Shown here one piece after another: positions 40,826 through 48,611 of a DNA stretch of 64,000 bases. Made by a program: the position numbers and the translations under genes. Under the pieces are notes generated by a model, which worked only from the letters and a program-made list of their open reading frames with translations, made no database searches and was not told the DNA's origin. The stretch is from assembly GCA_038323615.1 (NCBI GenBank), contig JBBQHC010000002.1, positions 6,318 to 70,317 on the forward strand. Direction: 5' to 3'. Origin of the DNA: JBBKXP01 sp038323615. GTDB taxonomy: Bacteria > Pseudomonadota > Alphaproteobacteria > Rhodobacterales > Rhodobacteraceae. Position 1 is the stretch's first letter. The number at the start of each line of letters is the position of its first letter.

Positions 40826-41335
40826 TCAACTCTCGCTTAATGCGACCTTCATGTCCTTGACCAGATAGATCACCTCGCCGTCCGCCTCGACCCGGCCATC
40901 GGCGACGCCCATCGTCAGGCGGCGGGATTGGATCGCCTTGGTGAAATCGACGTGGTAGGTCAGCAGCTTGCGGTCAGGGCGGACCATCCCGGTCAGCTTG
41001 ACCTCGCCCACGCCAAGGGCATAACCGCGCCCCTGCCAGCCGCGCCAGCCGAGGTTGAAGCCGGTCAGTTGCCAGAGGCCGTCGAGGCCCAGACAGCCGG
41101 GCATGATCGGGTTGCCGGGGAAATGGCAGGCGAAAAACCACAGGTCTGGCGCAATGTCGAATTCGGCCGTCACATGCCCCTTGCCGTGCGCCCCGCCATC
41201 GGCGGATATGTCGGTGATCCGGTCCATCATCAGCATCGGCGGTTCGGGCAATTGGGCGTTGCCGGGGCCGAAAAGTTCGCCGCGGGCACATTGTAGAAGG
41301 GCGTCGCGGTCAAAGCTGTTGGGGTAGGTGGCCAT
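40826..41335 (-). CDS. fabA: 3-hydroxydecanoyl-ACP dehydratase/isomerase
   Basis: 169 residues from ATG 41333-41335. Introduces the cis double bond at C10 in anaerobic unsaturated fatty-acid synthesis. Catalytic His71 and Asp85 lie in CHFPGNPIMPGCLGLDGLWQL, with GVGEVKLTGMV following. A 13-codon extension upstream is open but not similar. Divergent from irr across a 158-base spacer that must contain both promoters. Confidence 0.95.
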   Translation of the reverse strand: MATYPNSFDRDALLQCARGELFGPGNAQLPEPPMLMMDRITDISADGGAHGKGHVTAEFDIAPDLWFFACHFPGNPIMPGCLGLDGLWQLTGFNLGWRGWQGRGYALGVGEVKLTGMVRPDRKLLTYHVDFTKAIQSRRLTMGVADGRVEADGEVIYLVKDMKVALSES

Positions 41336-41493
41336 GCGTTGTCTTGTCCCGTATCGGTGCGAAATCGTCATCATTCATCGTCTAGCACCCTGATGTAAAT
41401 AAGGGCAAGGGCGCTGGCCCCGCGCCGGTCTTGGTGGGATCAGGCACGATTCCATTTGAAACAGGGGCGAAATGCCCGATATGTTGACGCAGC

Positions 41494-41928
41494 ATGAACG
41501 TCCAAGTGAACCCATCGCCCAGTGCGGCCGATCGCAGCACCGACTGGCTGGCCCGCGCCAACCTGCGCCCGACCCGGCAGCGGGTGGCCTTGGCGACGTT
41601 GCTGGTAGGCGACGGCTGCGACCGGCATGTGACGGCGGAATGGCTGTTCGACGCCGCCAGTCGCGCCGGCGAACAGGTCTCGCTGGCGACGGTTTACAAC
41701 ACGCTCAAGGCGTTCTGCGACGCCGGGCTGATGCGCGAGATCACGGTGGACGGATCGAAAAGCTATTTCGATACCAATATGTCGGATCATCCGCATTTCT
41801 ATTGGGAAGATACTGCGCAACTGACCGACGCCCCGGCTGACCAGCTTGAGATCGCGCGGTTGCCGCAAGTGCCCGAGGGGGCCGAGATCGCGGCGGTCGA
41901 TGTGGTGATCCGGCTGCGGCGAACCTGA
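41494..41928 (+). CDS. irr: Iron response regulator (Fur family)
   Basis: 144 residues. Winged-helix with LRPTRQRVALATLLVGDGCDRHVTAEWLFDAA and SLATVYNTLKAFCDAGLM, then the SYFDTNMSDHPHFYWEDTAQL metal/haem-binding region. It lacks the C-terminal CxxC pairs of Fur and fits Irr, which in Rhodobacterales and rhizobia represses or activates iron and haem genes and is degraded or inactivated on haem binding. The place next to fabA is the usual Rhodobacterales location. Confidence 0.9.
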   Translation: MNVQVNPSPSAADRSTDWLARANLRPTRQRVALATLLVGDGCDRHVTAEWLFDAASRAGEQVSLATVYNTLKAFCDAGLMREITVDGSKSYFDTNMSDHPHFYWEDTAQLTDAPADQLEIARLPQVPEGAEIAAVDVVIRLRRT

Positions 41929-41935
41929 CGCGCGG

Positions 41936-42003
41936 GATGGGTCGAGGCCCATCTTACCTTTTGGATTTTCGCACATCGCAAGCTGGGTCTTAACCCAGCC
42001 TTA
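41936..42003. repeat. REP-like palindrome pair upstream of the RAYT gene
   Basis: GATGGGTCGAGGCCCATC (41936-41953, then TTAC) and, 26 bases on, AAGCTGGGTCTTAACCCAGC (from 41980). Two head-to-tail members of the window's REP family, placed 26 bases before the transposase start, the arrangement expected of a RAYT locus. Confidence 0.75.
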
Positions 42004-42028
42004 ACCACGCGCCCCGCAATCTGCCGAC

Positions 42029-42577
42029 ATGACAGCATACCGGCGCCTTTACATCCCCGGCGGGACCTTCTTTTTCACGGTGCGGCTGGCGGATCGCCGA
42101 TCCGACCTGCTGGTCGCCCGCATCACCCTGCTGCGCGACTGTTTTGCCGCGGCCCAGGCCCGCTGGCCGTTCAGCATCGACGCCGCCGTGGTCCTGCCCG
42201 ATCACCTGCACATGATCTGGACGCTGCCACCGGGGGACAGCGATTTTTCCGCCCGCTGGCGGCTGATCAAGGCGGCGTTCTCGCGCCATGTCGATGGACC
42301 CGCGCACCTGCCGCCTTCGCTGGCGCGGCGCGGCGAAAAGGGGATCTGGCAGCGCCGGTTCTGGGAACACGCGATCCGGGACGATGCCGACTATGACGCG
42401 CATCACCGCCTGATCCTGCAGGCCCCGGTGCAGGCCGGGCTGGTGGCGCGGGTGCAGGACTGGCCATATGCGTCGGTGCATCGCGATTTGCGGCGCGGGA
42501 TGACGCTGCCGCAGGGGGCGGTGGCGGGGTTTGCGGGGCGCGATGGGTCAAGACCCATCTTACGCCACGCCGGGTAA
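42029..42577 (+). CDS. REP-associated tyrosine transposase (RAYT, Y1/IS200-like fold)
   Basis: 182 residues. Single-strand DNA transposase domain that mobilises or processes REP palindromes. YRRLYIPGGTFFFTVRLADRRSDLL opens the fold, the metal-binding His-x-His is in VVLPDHLHMIWTLPPGD, and SARWRLIKAAFSRHV followed by GEKGIWQRRFWEHAIRDDADYDAHHRLI carries the helical region. The expected catalytic Tyr is a Tyr of the DADYDAHHRLI segment. Palindromes flank it, and one lies inside its last 12 codons. The coding frame is intact, so it may be active. Confidence 0.88.
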   Translation: MTAYRRLYIPGGTFFFTVRLADRRSDLLVARITLLRDCFAAAQARWPFSIDAAVVLPDHLHMIWTLPPGDSDFSARWRLIKAAFSRHVDGPAHLPPSLARRGEKGIWQRRFWEHAIRDDADYDAHHRLILQAPVQAGLVARVQDWPYASVHRDLRRGMTLPQGAVAGFAGRDGSRPILRHAG

Positions 42578-42598
42578 GTCGGGTTTTGAACCCGGGCT
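42542..42598. repeat. REP-like palindrome pair at the 3' end of the RAYT gene
   Basis: GATGGGTCAAGACCCATC (42542-42559) lies within the RAYT reading frame, encoding part of its C-terminal RDGSRPILRHAG. AAGTCGGGTTTTGAACCCGGGC (from 42576) begins at the stop codon. Confidence 0.75.
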
Positions 42599-42883
42599 GC
42601 GCAAAGGCAGCGCGGTTGCATGGCGAAATCGTTTAGTTACAGGAGGCAGAATCCGCTGATTGTCCGGCGCGGCGAAACCGAAAGTAATATGAATGCGACC
42701 AATGCAAGCGGTCGCCATCCCGTAACGCGGAAAGGCTTTCAACTGATTCGCAATTCGCCCCAAAATTGGGCGATTTGCGATCTGGCTTTTTCCATCAAAA
42801 GTAGTTCCGCGCGAGCGGTTCGGGTTCGCACGAAAACACCTCGGTTCGGAGCGAACTGCGATTTGTTCGAAAGTCATTCCGCT
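42578..42883. other. 306-base gap with one long hairpin
   Basis: No convincing gene. GATTCGCAATTCGCCCC (42745-42761) pairs almost perfectly with TTGGGCGATTTGCGATC (42766-42782), a roughly 16-bp stem. An open plus-strand frame across the gap (42620-43009) runs antisense into the glycosyltransferase-like gene and has no family character. The gap shares short words with the long inverted-repeat elements (GGTTCGGGTTCGCACGAAA). Confidence 0.5.
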
Positions 42884-43759
42884 TTAGAACCACTGCCCGG
42901 GCTCCATCAACCCCAGATCAAGCAGTTGCTGCGAATGCCAGGTGAACGGGGCGGAATTGTGCCATTTGAAGGTGTGGATATCGAAGGTCGAACCGGGGTT
43001 GCGCTTTAGCGCCTTGGCGGTGCGGAACGAACAGATCGCTGCCGTCAGATTGTGGTGCCAGGGGCAGGCGTAGGTGTTGTATTCGGGGTCGTTGAACGTG
43101 TGGTCGGCCCGGATTTTCAGCCCCGGCTTGGCCCGAAACATCGAGACCCGGTCGATCCGGCGTCGCGGTGCCGGGATATGTTCCTCGAACCGCCAACGCA
43201 GGCCGCCAAAGAAATCCAGTTGACGTTCGCGCGGCTTGTTCTTTTCGTCGTTGCGGGCCAGCGCGTAATAGCCTGATTTGTCCAGATGCGCGTCGTCCAG
43301 CGACACTGCACCGGGGTGCTGCCCGAGATCGCCGGCGTAGAGGTCGATTACATAGGTCAGCACCGCGTCGCGGCGTTCTTCGACCATGAACTGCACCATC
43401 TCGCCGACACTGCGGTGTTCGCTGAACGGATAAAACAGGTATTCGGCGTTGAAGCAGTAATAGAACCAGACCCCGGGTGCGGCCGCGATGACGCCATTCA
43501 CCACCTGCTCGAACGCGTGGTCACCCTGCATATCGCAGTCAACGCGTGTCACCAACGGCGTGACCCGGTCAGGAAACACGATTTCGGGCGAGGCAAAGGC
43601 GATCAGTTTGGCGAACCCGATGTCGGCATGGTGGCGGATCGTGGTTTCGATCTCGGTTGCGTCTTCGACCAGAATCAGGGCGACCGGGCCCTTGGCCAGA
43701 TCGCCGCGCCCGTCCGCAAGAAAGGATTTGAGTGAGCCGTAGCGTGCCATCGGGTCCAT
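42884..43759 (-). CDS. Glycosyltransferase family 2-like protein of unknown substrate
   Basis: 291 residues, no signal peptide. Starts MDPMARYGSLKSFLADGRGDL (a second ATG four codons in has a GGA box). The GPVALILVEDATEIETTIRHHADIGFAKLIAFASPEIVF stretch resembles a GT-A nucleotide-binding half-fold. The position where GT-A enzymes carry DxD reads GVWFYYCFNAEYLFYPF, with no Asp pair. The C-terminus (FDIHTFKWHNSAPFTWHSQQLLDLGLM) is typical of Rhodobacterales proteins annotated as glycosyltransferases. It could be an inactive relative or use another metal ligand. Monocistronic. Confidence 0.6.
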   Translation of the reverse strand: MDPMARYGSLKSFLADGRGDLAKGPVALILVEDATEIETTIRHHADIGFAKLIAFASPEIVFPDRVTPLVTRVDCDMQGDHAFEQVVNGVIAAAPGVWFYYCFNAEYLFYPFSEHRSVGEMVQFMVEERRDAVLTYVIDLYAGDLGQHPGAVSLDDAHLDKSGYYALARNDEKNKPRERQLDFFGGLRWRFEEHIPAPRRRIDRVSMFRAKPGLKIRADHTFNDPEYNTYACPWHHNLTAAICSFRTAKALKRNPGSTFDIHTFKWHNSAPFTWHSQQLLDLGLMEPGQWF

Positions 43760-43827
43760 CGTTCAGCCAATAGGCGCAGAATCGGTTAATTCGGCGTGCA
43801 TTGCAAGCCGCCGCCCCGGTTGCTAAA

Positions 43828-43921
43828 GCGGTTCAGGTTTTGATGGAACCACCCGGATCGGAAATCGGGTTCGCGCAAAGCGAGAGGCAGCGAATTTCGA
43901 TTCCGTTGAAACCTGCACCGC
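43828..43921. repeat. Long inverted-repeat element, copy 2 (94 bp)
   Basis: Outer arms GCGGTTCAGGTTT / AAACCTGCACCGC, inner arms GGAAATCGGGTTCGC / GCGAATTTCGATTCC, enclosing GCAAAGCGAGAGGCA. It shares GCGAGAGGCAGCGAAT with the element at 27245-27342 and sits 33 bases before miaB. Confidence 0.7.
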
Positions 43922-43954
43922 ACTGACCAAACACCGACCCGACGCCAAAGGACC

Positions 43955-45268
43955 ATGCCGCCCCTGCCCGCCCCCAAAAAGCTGTTCATCAAGACTTACG
44001 GTTGCCAGATGAACGTCTATGACAGCGAACGCATGGCCGAGGCGCTGAGCGGGCAAGGTTATACCCTGACCGACAGTCAGGACAGCGCCGACATGATCCT
44101 GCTGAACACTTGCCACATCCGCGAAAAGGCATCGGAAAAGGTGTTTTCCGAACTCGGCCGCCTGAAACCGTTGAAAGACGCCCGCCCCGATCTGAAAATC
44201 GGCGTCGCCGGCTGCGTTGCGCAGGCCGAAGGGGCCGAGATCATGCGCCGCGCCCCGGTCGTCGATCTGGTCGTCGGTCCGCAAAGCTATCACCGCCTGC
44301 CAGAAATGGCCGCCGCTGTGGCCCAAGGCGGGCGCGCCCTCGACACCGATTTCCCGGTCGAGGATAAATTCGCCGTTCTGAAATCCCGCCCCAAGGCCGC
44401 GCGTGGCCCCAGTGCGTTTCTGACCGTGCAGGAAGGCTGCGACAAGTTCTGTGCCTTTTGCGTTGTCCCCTATACCCGCGGGTCCGAGGTCAGCCGCGCC
44501 GCAACCCGTGTGCTGGCCGAGGCCCGCGATCTGGTCGCCGCAGGGGTTCGTGACATCACCTTGCTGGGCCAGAACGTCAACGCCTACCACGGTCATGCCG
44601 GTGGCCTTGCCGGGTTAATCCGCGATCTGGCGGCCATCCCCGATTTGGCGCGGATCCGCTACACCACCAGCCACCCCAATGACATGGACGCCGCCCTGAT
44701 CGCGACGCATGGCGACTGCGAAAAACTGATGCCTTATCTGCACTTGCCGGTGCAGTCGGGCAGCGACCGGATCTTGCGGGCGATGAACCGCAAGCACACG
44801 GCGGCGCAGTATATCGACCTGATCGGGCGGGTCCGCGATGCCCGCCCCGACATCCTGCTGTCGGGCGATTTCATCGTCGGGTTTCCGGGCGAGACCGACG
44901 CCGATTTCGACGCGACCCTCGATCTGATCCGCACGGTGGGCTACGGCATGGCCTATACGTTCAAATATTCCGGCCGCCCCGGCACTCCGGCGGCGGAAAA
45001 ACCGCAACTGCCCGATTCGGTGGCGGACGCCCGGTTGCAGGCGGTGCAGGCGCTGGTCACGACCCAGCAAAAGGCCGCGCAAGATGCGATGGTCGGCAAC
45101 GTGGTACAGGTGTTGTTCGAAAAACCGGGCCGTCAGCCAGGACAGATGGGCGGCAAGTCCGAACACCTGCACGCAGTCCATGTCACCGACCATCCGGCGA
45201 TCGGCAGCATTGCGCCCGTCAGGATAATCGCCAGCGGGACGAACTCGCTGGCGGGCGTTATGGTGTGA
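43955..45268 (+). CDS. miaB: tRNA-2-methylthio-N6-dimethylallyladenosine synthase
   Basis: 437 residues. Radical-SAM methylthiotransferase modifying A37 of tRNAs reading UNN codons. First iron-sulfur cluster Cys17 (YGCQMN), Cys53 (NTCHIRE), Cys87 (AGCVAQ). Second cluster CxxxCxxC at Cys162, Cys166, Cys169 (GCDKFCAFC), followed by VPYTRGSEVSR. C-terminal TRAM-like region with KSEHLHAVHV. AAAGGA precedes the ATG. Confidence 0.96.
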   Translation: MPPLPAPKKLFIKTYGCQMNVYDSERMAEALSGQGYTLTDSQDSADMILLNTCHIREKASEKVFSELGRLKPLKDARPDLKIGVAGCVAQAEGAEIMRRAPVVDLVVGPQSYHRLPEMAAAVAQGGRALDTDFPVEDKFAVLKSRPKAARGPSAFLTVQEGCDKFCAFCVVPYTRGSEVSRAATRVLAEARDLVAAGVRDITLLGQNVNAYHGHAGGLAGLIRDLAAIPDLARIRYTTSHPNDMDAALIATHGDCEKLMPYLHLPVQSGSDRILRAMNRKHTAAQYIDLIGRVRDARPDILLSGDFIVGFPGETDADFDATLDLIRTVGYGMAYTFKYSGRPGTPAAEKPQLPDSVADARLQAVQALVTTQQKAAQDAMVGNVVQVLFEKPGRQPGQMGGKSEHLHAVHVTDHPAIGSIAPVRIIASGTNSLAGVMV

Positions 45269-45289
45269 GGCGGCTGCCCCGACCTGGGC

Positions 45290-45616
45290 CTAGCTGCGCG
45301 GTGATGTTAGAACGATGCGGCGCACTTCGGAGATCATGTTCTCAAGATTGCCCACAAGACTTTGATCGCGGCACACGCGCTGACCAAGTGCATTGGCGGT
45401 GGCGGGCGAATATCCGGCAGCGACCAAGCTGTCATAGAAGACGGCGTTCGGTCGATCCCAGATCACCTCGCGCCAGGGCCCGCGAAAGCAACTGACGACG
45501 ATGGTCACCCCTTGAACCGTGTAACTGCCAGAGCCCGTCGCAAGCGCCCTGTTTTCAGCCGAAGCCACATTTGCAAACGCGGCGAACATCGCCGCGATCA
45601 AGACCATTTTCTTCAT
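45290..45616 (-). CDS. Small secreted protein of unknown function
   Basis: 108 residues with a clear signal peptide (MKKMVLIAAMFAAFANVASA, cleaved before ENRA). The mature part has two Cys (VVSCFRGP and RVCRDQS), which could form a disulfide, and segments GSYTVQGVTIVVSCFRGPWREVIWDRPNAVFYDSLVAAGYSPATANALG. No family recognised. GAGGAGTAACGGGA precedes the ATG. Convergent with miaB. Confidence 0.75.
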   Translation of the reverse strand: MKKMVLIAAMFAAFANVASAENRALATGSGSYTVQGVTIVVSCFRGPWREVIWDRPNAVFYDSLVAAGYSPATANALGQRVCRDQSLVGNLENMISEVRRIVLTSPRS

Positions 45617-45823
45617 TCCCGTTACTCCTCGTTACGTTTATGCCCGGACCTCGGGACATTTCACAGCGGCGGTTACCCGGCCGATCGACGTTCGACAATT
45701 GCATGACGCCCCCACGGATCGGACATTCTGCCCGCAAATGGTGGCGGGCCTGACGCACCACCATTTCGCCATCATTTCGCCATCTTTTTGTCTAAAACTA
45801 TCCGCACCGACAGGCCGAAGGCA

Positions 45824-45973
45824 ATGATTAACGATGCTCTGCGCCTCATTGTTTCAAAACCGGAAACGAATGTCGTCATGATGCTGGATTGGTGCAAACC
45901 GAACAGGAATGCTCCGCCGAACACCGCCGCCCGATCGTTCAAATCAGGGTCGCCGACCCCGGATACCCCCTGA
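45824..45973 (+). CDS. Possible 49-residue protein upstream of an isolated terminator
   Basis: ATG follows GAAGGCA; product begins MINDALRLIVSKPETNVVMM, then LDWCKPNRNAPPNTAARSF. No family recognised. A TTG 12 codons upstream is an alternative start. The only support beyond an open frame is the strong terminator 28 bases downstream, which implies that something in this direction is transcribed. Could equally be a small RNA. Confidence 0.3.
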   Translation: MINDALRLIVSKPETNVVMMLDWCKPNRNAPPNTAARSFKSGSPTPDTP

Positions 45974-46000
45974 CCCTTGGCAATCCTGACCGAAATTTCA

Positions 46001-46030
46001 AAGGCCGCGGCGCGATCCGCGGCCTTTTTT
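46001..46030 (+). terminator. Strong Rho-independent terminator
   Basis: AAGGCCGCGG-CGCGAT-CCGCGGCCTT, a perfect 10-bp stem, with T6 (the last two stem bases are part of the T run). No annotated plus-strand gene ends here except the 49-residue frame. Confidence 0.9.
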
Positions 46031-46117
46031 GTCATTCCGCCCTCACAATCGGGTGCGATCCCTTGCACCCGGCCGTCACAAGCGCCACCATTGATCTGAC
46101 AACCAAAGGAGCCGTGT

Positions 46118-47122
46118 TTGCCCGCCAGCATCCTGACCCCGCCCGCCGACGCCATCGAGCAGGCCATCGAATTTCCCAACAACTTTTTGCTGATCGACCT
46201 TTGCGGTGAACACGACCGCAATCTGGCCGCGATCGAACAAAAGCTGACGGTGCAGATCATGCGCCGGGGCAACCATCTGTCGGTGATGGGTGACCCGGTT
46301 ACGGTGGCCCTGGCCATCGACGTGCTACAGTCGCTTTATGCCCGGCTTGAATCCGGGCGCGGCATCGAACCCGCCGATATCGAACGCGAACTGCGCATGG
46401 GCGGCCCGTCGCCGCAGCAAACCGGCGATCAGATCGAGATGTTTCGCGGCGAGGGCCCGGATGGCCGCGTCGAAATCAAGACCCGCAAGAAACTTGTCGA
46501 ACCGCGCACTGCCGCGCAAAAGGCCTATGTCAAATCGCTGTTCGACAATGAACTGGCGTTCGGTATCGGCCCCGCTGGCACCGGCAAGACCTATCTGGCC
46601 GTCGCCGTCGGCGTGAACATGCTGATCGGCGGCCATGTCGACAAGATCATCCTGTCGCGCCCCGCCGTCGAGGCGGGCGAGCGTCTGGGATTCCTGCCCG
46701 GCGACATGAAGGACAAGGTCGATCCCTATATGCAGCCGCTGTATGATGCGCTGAACGACTTTTTGCCCGGCAAGATGGTCGCCAAGATGATCGAGGAAAA
46801 GGTCATCGAGATTGCGCCGCTCGCCTTTATGCGCGGTCGCACGCTGGCCAACGCCTATTGCGTGCTGGACGAGGCGCAGAACGCCACGACGATGCAGATG
46901 AAGATGTTCCTGACCCGGCTTGGCGAAGGCTCGCGTATGGTCATCACCGGCGACCGCACCCAGATCGACCTGCCGCGCGGCGTCGCATCCGGTCTGCACG
47001 ATGCCGAACGTCTGCTGAAAGACATTCGCAAGATCAGTTTCAACTACTTCACCTCCAAAGACGTCGTGCGGCATCCGCTTGTCGCTGCGATTATCGAGGC
47101 TTACGAGGCCGATGCGGGCTAG
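46118..47122 (+). CDS. phoH: PhoH-like ATPase
   Basis: 334 residues with a TTG start at 46118 behind AAAGGAG. N-terminal KH-like region (about 15-90), then a P-loop helicase-like core: IGPAGTGKTYLAVAVG (Walker A about 154-162), ILSRPAVEAGERLGFLPGD, VLDEAQNATTMQMKMFLTRLG (Walker B) and ITGDRTQIDLP. PhoH is an RNA-linked ATPase that genetically works with YbeY in rRNA maturation and decay. First gene of phoH-ybeY-corC-lnt. Confidence 0.94.
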   Translation: MPASILTPPADAIEQAIEFPNNFLLIDLCGEHDRNLAAIEQKLTVQIMRRGNHLSVMGDPVTVALAIDVLQSLYARLESGRGIEPADIERELRMGGPSPQQTGDQIEMFRGEGPDGRVEIKTRKKLVEPRTAAQKAYVKSLFDNELAFGIGPAGTGKTYLAVAVGVNMLIGGHVDKIILSRPAVEAGERLGFLPGDMKDKVDPYMQPLYDALNDFLPGKMVAKMIEEKVIEIAPLAFMRGRTLANAYCVLDEAQNATTMQMKMFLTRLGEGSRMVITGDRTQIDLPRGVASGLHDAERLLKDIRKISFNYFTSKDVVRHPLVAAIIEAYEADAG

Positions 47123-47127
47123 TCTGA

Positions 47128-47664
47128 TTGTCGCGCAAAGACCGGCCCGACGTTTGTCTGGACTTTGCGATGCCCGCTGAGGTGGTGATCGAAGACGACC
47201 GCTGGCTGGCGGTCGGCCTGCAATCCCTGGCCGATACCGCCGTCGCGGCCACCCTTGCCCATTTGTCCTTGCCTGTCGCCCACGAGGTCGCCGTTCTGGC
47301 CTGCGACGACGCCCGGATTGCGGCGCTCAACGCCGATTTCCGCGCCAAGCCGACCCCGACAAATGTGTTGAGCTGGCCCGCCGAGGAGTACAATACCGCC
47401 CCCGGCAAAACCCCCGCGCCGCCGACCGAAACCGAACTGGGTGATATCGCCATCGCCTATGACACCTGTGCGCGCGAAGCCGCCGCCGCCAACACACCCC
47501 TCAGCGCCCACGCCACCCACTTGCTGATCCACGCCACCCTGCATTTGTTGGGCTATGACCACGAAACCGACCCTGACGCCACCGTGATGGAAGGGCTCGA
47601 GACAGAAATCCTTGGCAACTTGGGTCTTGCTGATCCATATGGGGCCGACCCATATAGGGATTGA
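47128..47664 (+). CDS. ybeY: Endoribonuclease YbeY (16S rRNA 3' processing)
   Basis: 178 residues if started at the TTG at 47128; an ATG at 47170 would give 164 residues, and neither has a good ribosome binding site. Zinc site H-x3-H-x5-H in LIHATLHLLGYDHE; the TPTNVLSWPAEEY and ELGDIAIAYDTCAREA blocks are diagnostic. It has a Pro-rich insertion (TAPGKTPAPPTETE) before the GDI segment. Only five bases separate it from phoH. Confidence 0.92.
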   Translation: MSRKDRPDVCLDFAMPAEVVIEDDRWLAVGLQSLADTAVAATLAHLSLPVAHEVAVLACDDARIAALNADFRAKPTPTNVLSWPAEEYNTAPGKTPAPPTETELGDIAIAYDTCAREAAAANTPLSAHATHLLIHATLHLLGYDHETDPDATVMEGLETEILGNLGLADPYGADPYRD

Positions 47665-47703
47665 ATATGCGCGGGGCCGATCCCCGCAAGAAAGCAGGAG
47701 ACG

Positions 47704-48603
47704 ATGGGCGACACCACCGAGGGTCCTTTGAGTGCGGCGCAAAGCGCGCAACCGGACCTGATTGACGATACCGAACCCGAAGCCCAGGCGCGCGGGTTCT
47801 TCAGCCGGATATTCGAGGCGCTGACGCCAACGGATGCGGCCGCTGACGGGGATGCACCGCGCCAGCCTTCGGCGATGATCCCCAGCCCCGGCATTGGTAA
47901 CCTGCGCCGACTGCGGGTCGATGACGTGGCGATCCCCAAGGCCGACATCACTGCGGTGCCCGCCAACATCGGCAAGGACGATCTGGTTCAGGTGTTTCGC
48001 ACCTCCGGGATGACCCGGCTGCCGGTCTACGAGGGCACGCTCGATACCCCCATCGGCATCGCCAACCTCAAGGATTTCGCGCTCAAACACGGGTTCAACG
48101 GCGATGGCGCGGCGTTCAACCTGCGCGACATGGTGCGCCCGCTGCTGTTCGTTCCGCCCTCGATGCCGCTGGGCGTCCTGCTGCAAAAGATGCAGGCCGA
48201 GCGCATCCACATGGCCCTGGTTATCGACGAATACGGCGGCACCGACGGGCTGGTGACGATCGAGGATCTGATCGAACAGGTTGTCGGCGAGATTGCCGAC
48301 GAACATGACATCGAGGAAGCCAGCACATTCGTTCAGGAACGCCCCGGTGTCTATCTGGCGCAGGCCAAGACCGCGCTTGAGGAATTCGAGGCCGAGATCG
48401 GCATGGACCTGACCGCGCACGACGAGATCGACGCGGAAGAGGTGGACACGCTGGGCGGCCTTGTCACCATGCTGGCCGGTCATGTGCCGGCAAGGGGCGA
48501 GGTCGTGGCGCACCCCGATGGTCCCGAATTCGAAGTGATCGATGCCGATCCCCGCCGGATCAAGCGTCTGCGGGTGCGGATGCCCGATGCGCAGAACGTC
48601 TGA
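47704..48603 (+). CDS. corC: CorC/HlyC-type CBS-domain protein
   Basis: 299 residues without the DUF21 membrane domain. Two CBS domains (about 75-200; GTLDTPIGIANLKDFAL and IHMALVIDEYGGTDGLVTIEDLIEQVVGEIADEHD are diagnostic) and a C-terminal CorC_HlyC domain (TLGGLVTMLAGHVPARGEVV, FEVIDADPRRIKRLRV). Implicated in magnesium/cobalt efflux regulation. AGGAG precedes the ATG; lnt follows after 8 bases. Confidence 0.93.
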   Translation: MGDTTEGPLSAAQSAQPDLIDDTEPEAQARGFFSRIFEALTPTDAAADGDAPRQPSAMIPSPGIGNLRRLRVDDVAIPKADITAVPANIGKDDLVQVFRTSGMTRLPVYEGTLDTPIGIANLKDFALKHGFNGDGAAFNLRDMVRPLLFVPPSMPLGVLLQKMQAERIHMALVIDEYGGTDGLVTIEDLIEQVVGEIADEHDIEEASTFVQERPGVYLAQAKTALEEFEAEIGMDLTAHDEIDAEEVDTLGGLVTMLAGHVPARGEVVAHPDGPEFEVIDADPRRIKRLRVRMPDAQNV

Positions 48604-48611
48604 CATGCGAC

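Larger units (their letters stand above)
45617..46117. other. 501-base spacer between the secreted protein and phoH
   Basis: Contains the minus-strand promoter of the small secreted protein, a perfect inverted repeat AAATGGTGG / CCACCATTT (45736-45766), three tandem copies of ATTTCGCCATC-like sequence (45761-45785), a small open frame (45824-45973), a strong terminator (46001-46030) and the phoH leader with AAAGGAG at 46105. No tRNA or recognised RNA. Confidence 0.6.

Noticed and set aside
42620..43009. Plus-strand open frame in the RAYT-glycosyltransferase gap
   Set aside because: Runs antisense into the glycosyltransferase-like gene and has no family features; the gap hairpin lies inside it.
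45935..45960. GTTCAAATC resembling a tRNA T-loop
   Set aside because: Flanking bases do not form the five-pair T stem and no acceptor or anticodon arms are present.
45772..46317. Minus-strand open frame overlapping the phoH start
   Set aside because: Antisense to phoH and to the terminator; no domain recognised.
47675..47695. GCGGGG-CCGAT-CCCCGC hairpin between ybeY and corC
   Set aside because: No T tract and within an evident operon; not a convincing terminator.
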